Shown: positions 62,833 to 64,000 of the stretch, piece after piece
Numbering within the stretch: the first letter of the stretch is position 1
Layout of the letters: each line of letters begins with the position of its first letter
NCBI GenBank assembly: GCA_963702595.1
Contig: CAVPDC010000021.1
Span: 1 to 64,000 of the forward strand
Length of the DNA stretch: 64,000 bases
Direction of reading: 5' to 3'
Source: JALORV01 sp963702595
GTDB lineage: Bacteria; Pseudomonadota; Gammaproteobacteria; Burkholderiales; Burkholderiaceae_F
The notes under the pieces: model-generated
What the model saw: only the letters and a program-made list of their open reading frames with translations
What the model was told of the DNA's origin: nothing
Databases searched by the model: none
Made by a program: the position numbers and the translations under genes

Positions 62833-63379
62833 ATGATCAGATCGATCATTGTTTCGACCGCGACGGTGACCATGGGACTTGCGCTGAGCGGCGCGTCCAG
62901 GCATGAGCTGGGCGATATCGCCGCCGCATGCGGCGCCGGGCAATGCGCCGCAGGCCACCAGCGACTGGACAGCGTTCACCAAGCTGGCCGGCGCCCAATG
63001 GCAAGGCAAGGCGCCGGCCAAGGGCGGCAACAAGTACTACTGGAACCGCAAAGTGCCGATCGACGGCGTCGGCTCGGGCCAGATCAGTCTCGTCGGCGTT
63101 CAGAAGGCGCTGGACTCGGCCACGGTCGGGTGGCCGAAGGACATCGTGCTCGCGAAAGTTCCGGAGATGCTCGCCGCGCAGTTCCCGAAGGACACGAAGC
63201 TCGAGCAGGTGCGCGGCGCCTGTCCGGATGAGCGGCTGAGCGGCTCACGCATCTATCGCGCAACGCTGGCCGGCCGCAAGCCGCTCTACCTTCACATCCA
63301 GTACGCCGCGGCGGACCGCGGGGGCGCCACTTCGACGATCGAGATGGAGTCCCAGCGCAACAAGGGCTGGATCTGCTGA
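62833..63379 (+). pseudogene. Exported protein, split by one base in its signal peptide
   Basis: The ATG at 62833 opens a signal peptide (MIRSIIVSTATVTMGLALSG) that loses phase near 62895-62910; the mature part continues one frame over, read as SWAISPPHAAPGNAPQATSD and DWTAFTKLAGAQWQGKAP to the stop at 63379, with GQISLVGVQKALDSATVG and a C-terminal ERLSGSRIYRATLAGRKPLY. If one base is removed, the join produces the classic AWA cleavage site. About 180 aa in total. No family recognised. Confidence 0.6.
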
Positions 63380-63431
63380 ACGCGGGTCGCCATCGCCCGC
63401 AGTGGCGTCACTGTACGCTTGGAGGTGCAAC

Positions 63432-64000
63432 ATGAATGCGCATTTGCGAAGGTGTGTGTTGATATCGCTTTCCGCGATCGTGATCTGCGGAGAGTCTGCC
63501 CTCGCACAGACGCAGCAAGCGGATGAGGAACGGCTGCGTCGGCAAGGCATCGAGCGCAACGATGCAGCCGCGCGAGCGGCCGGCATGGAGATGGAACGAC
63601 AGCGTCAGGAACGCGAACGGCAGGAGGAGGAGCGGAGGCGTTCGCAGTCGAGTTCATCGACCGGTGGTGGCTATGCGCCCCCACCATCGGGCGGCAGCAG
63701 CGCGAGCACTGGAGCCGGCAGTACCGATCTCAGGGCGCTAGGAAAGGAGCTGCTTCGCCTGCCGCCGCTGCCGGTCGAACGCAACGCACTGCTGGGCAGC
63801 TGGCGCCTGGAGGGTGGCGGCCAGCAAAGCGGGGTCCTCGAGTTTGGCCTCACGGGGAGGGGCGCTACCCCCGGGTTCAACGAGATGATGGGATTCATGA
63901 AGAGTATCGAATCCGGACAGCTGACCTGCGACATGTCATTCGGGCGCGGCATTACCTTTACGCCTACAACCTTCTCGAGCGGTGGGGCCGCCGGCATAGC
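63432..64000 (+). CDS. Exported protein with coiled-coil segment (3' end outside window)
   Basis: Open from the ATG at 63432 to the last base; GGAGG lies seven bases upstream. A signal peptide (MNAHLRRCVLISLSAIVICG, cleavage near ALAQ) is followed by a charged Glu/Arg/Gln-rich coiled coil (MEMERQRQERERQEEERRR), a Ser/Gly/Pro linker and the start of a folded domain (NALLGSWRLEGGGQQSGVLE). It is the last gene of the exported-protein run. Family unknown. Confidence 0.7.
   Translation, partial: MNAHLRRCVLISLSAIVICGESALAQTQQADEERLRRQGIERNDAAARAAGMEMERQRQERERQEEERRRSQSSSSTGGGYAPPPSGGSSASTGAGSTDLRALGKELLRLPPLPVERNALLGSWRLEGGGQQSGVLEFGLTGRGATPGFNEMMGFMKSIESGQLTCDMSFGRGITFTPTTFSSGGAAGI

Overview
The window is high-GC (roughly two thirds G+C by eye), densely coding DNA from a Gram-negative proteobacterium. 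Lipoproteins, Tat-like leaders, multihaem cytochromes, an octahaem TPR protein, the PrkA-YeaH-SpoVR set, an NrsF-controlled sigma factor and the malic enzyme-phosphotransacetylase fusion all point to a betaproteobacterium of Burkholderiales type. That placement is an inference from gene content; no rRNA or tRNA is present.

Layout. 1-4162 (+): a catabolic operon with a peptide-type ABC ATPase (cut by the window edge), diaminopropionate ammonia-lyase, an M20 amidohydrolase and an N-carbamoylase. 4472-6924 (-): a compact unit of a 101-aa peptide with a repeated VFPxGIxxPE motif, a radical SAM enzyme, a small ORF and two gp19-type tail-tube proteins, with no sheath, baseplate or ATPase. 7174-9444 (-): maeB. 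9781-19855: a periplasmic TPR protein, GNAT, an acyl-CoA synthetase/ThDP-enzyme pair, dinB, a P460 lipoprotein, and an acyl-CoA dehydrogenase/thiolase pair. 19918-24871 (-): SpoVR, YeaH and PrkA. 25224-30757: a bufferin copper-peptide locus (bufA-bufB-bufC-DoxX-DUF1223, then a frameshifted amidohydrolase), divergent from an ECF sigma factor and its NrsF-type anti-sigma. Both sides of the divergent region carry GTAAC(C/G)-N16-CGAA, the SigF-type promoter. 30800-42246: an orphan SoxX, MFS transporter, DUF2950, DUF3300, octahaem TPR cytochrome, a HAD/outer-membrane/sulfatase group containing a decayed HAD copy, and AqpZ. 42350-47800: a receiver protein, a rhodanese with a clear terminator, and a histidine kinase/FixJ-type pair. 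47889-53415: two related VWA genes around an S1C protease-MoxR-DUF58 operon. 53536-55839: an orphan molybdenum hydroxylase large subunit. 56123-64000: a BTAD/SARP-like ATPase regulator followed by a run of exported proteins, including one with an Ivy-like lysozyme-inhibitor domain.

How they fit together. Three local circuits can be read from the DNA: the sigma/anti-sigma pair controlling the bufferin operon and itself; the BTAD regulator, which has the same 11-bp-spaced direct repeat upstream of its own gene and upstream of the exported-protein run; and the radical SAM-peptide-tail-tube operon, whose role I cannot assign and which is the best candidate for an undescribed system.

Quality note. 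At least five genes are split by a single-base shift (near 25755, 52530, 60205, 61256 and 62900). All are in otherwise intact reading frames, which looks more like assembly error than gene decay, but the sequence alone cannot decide.
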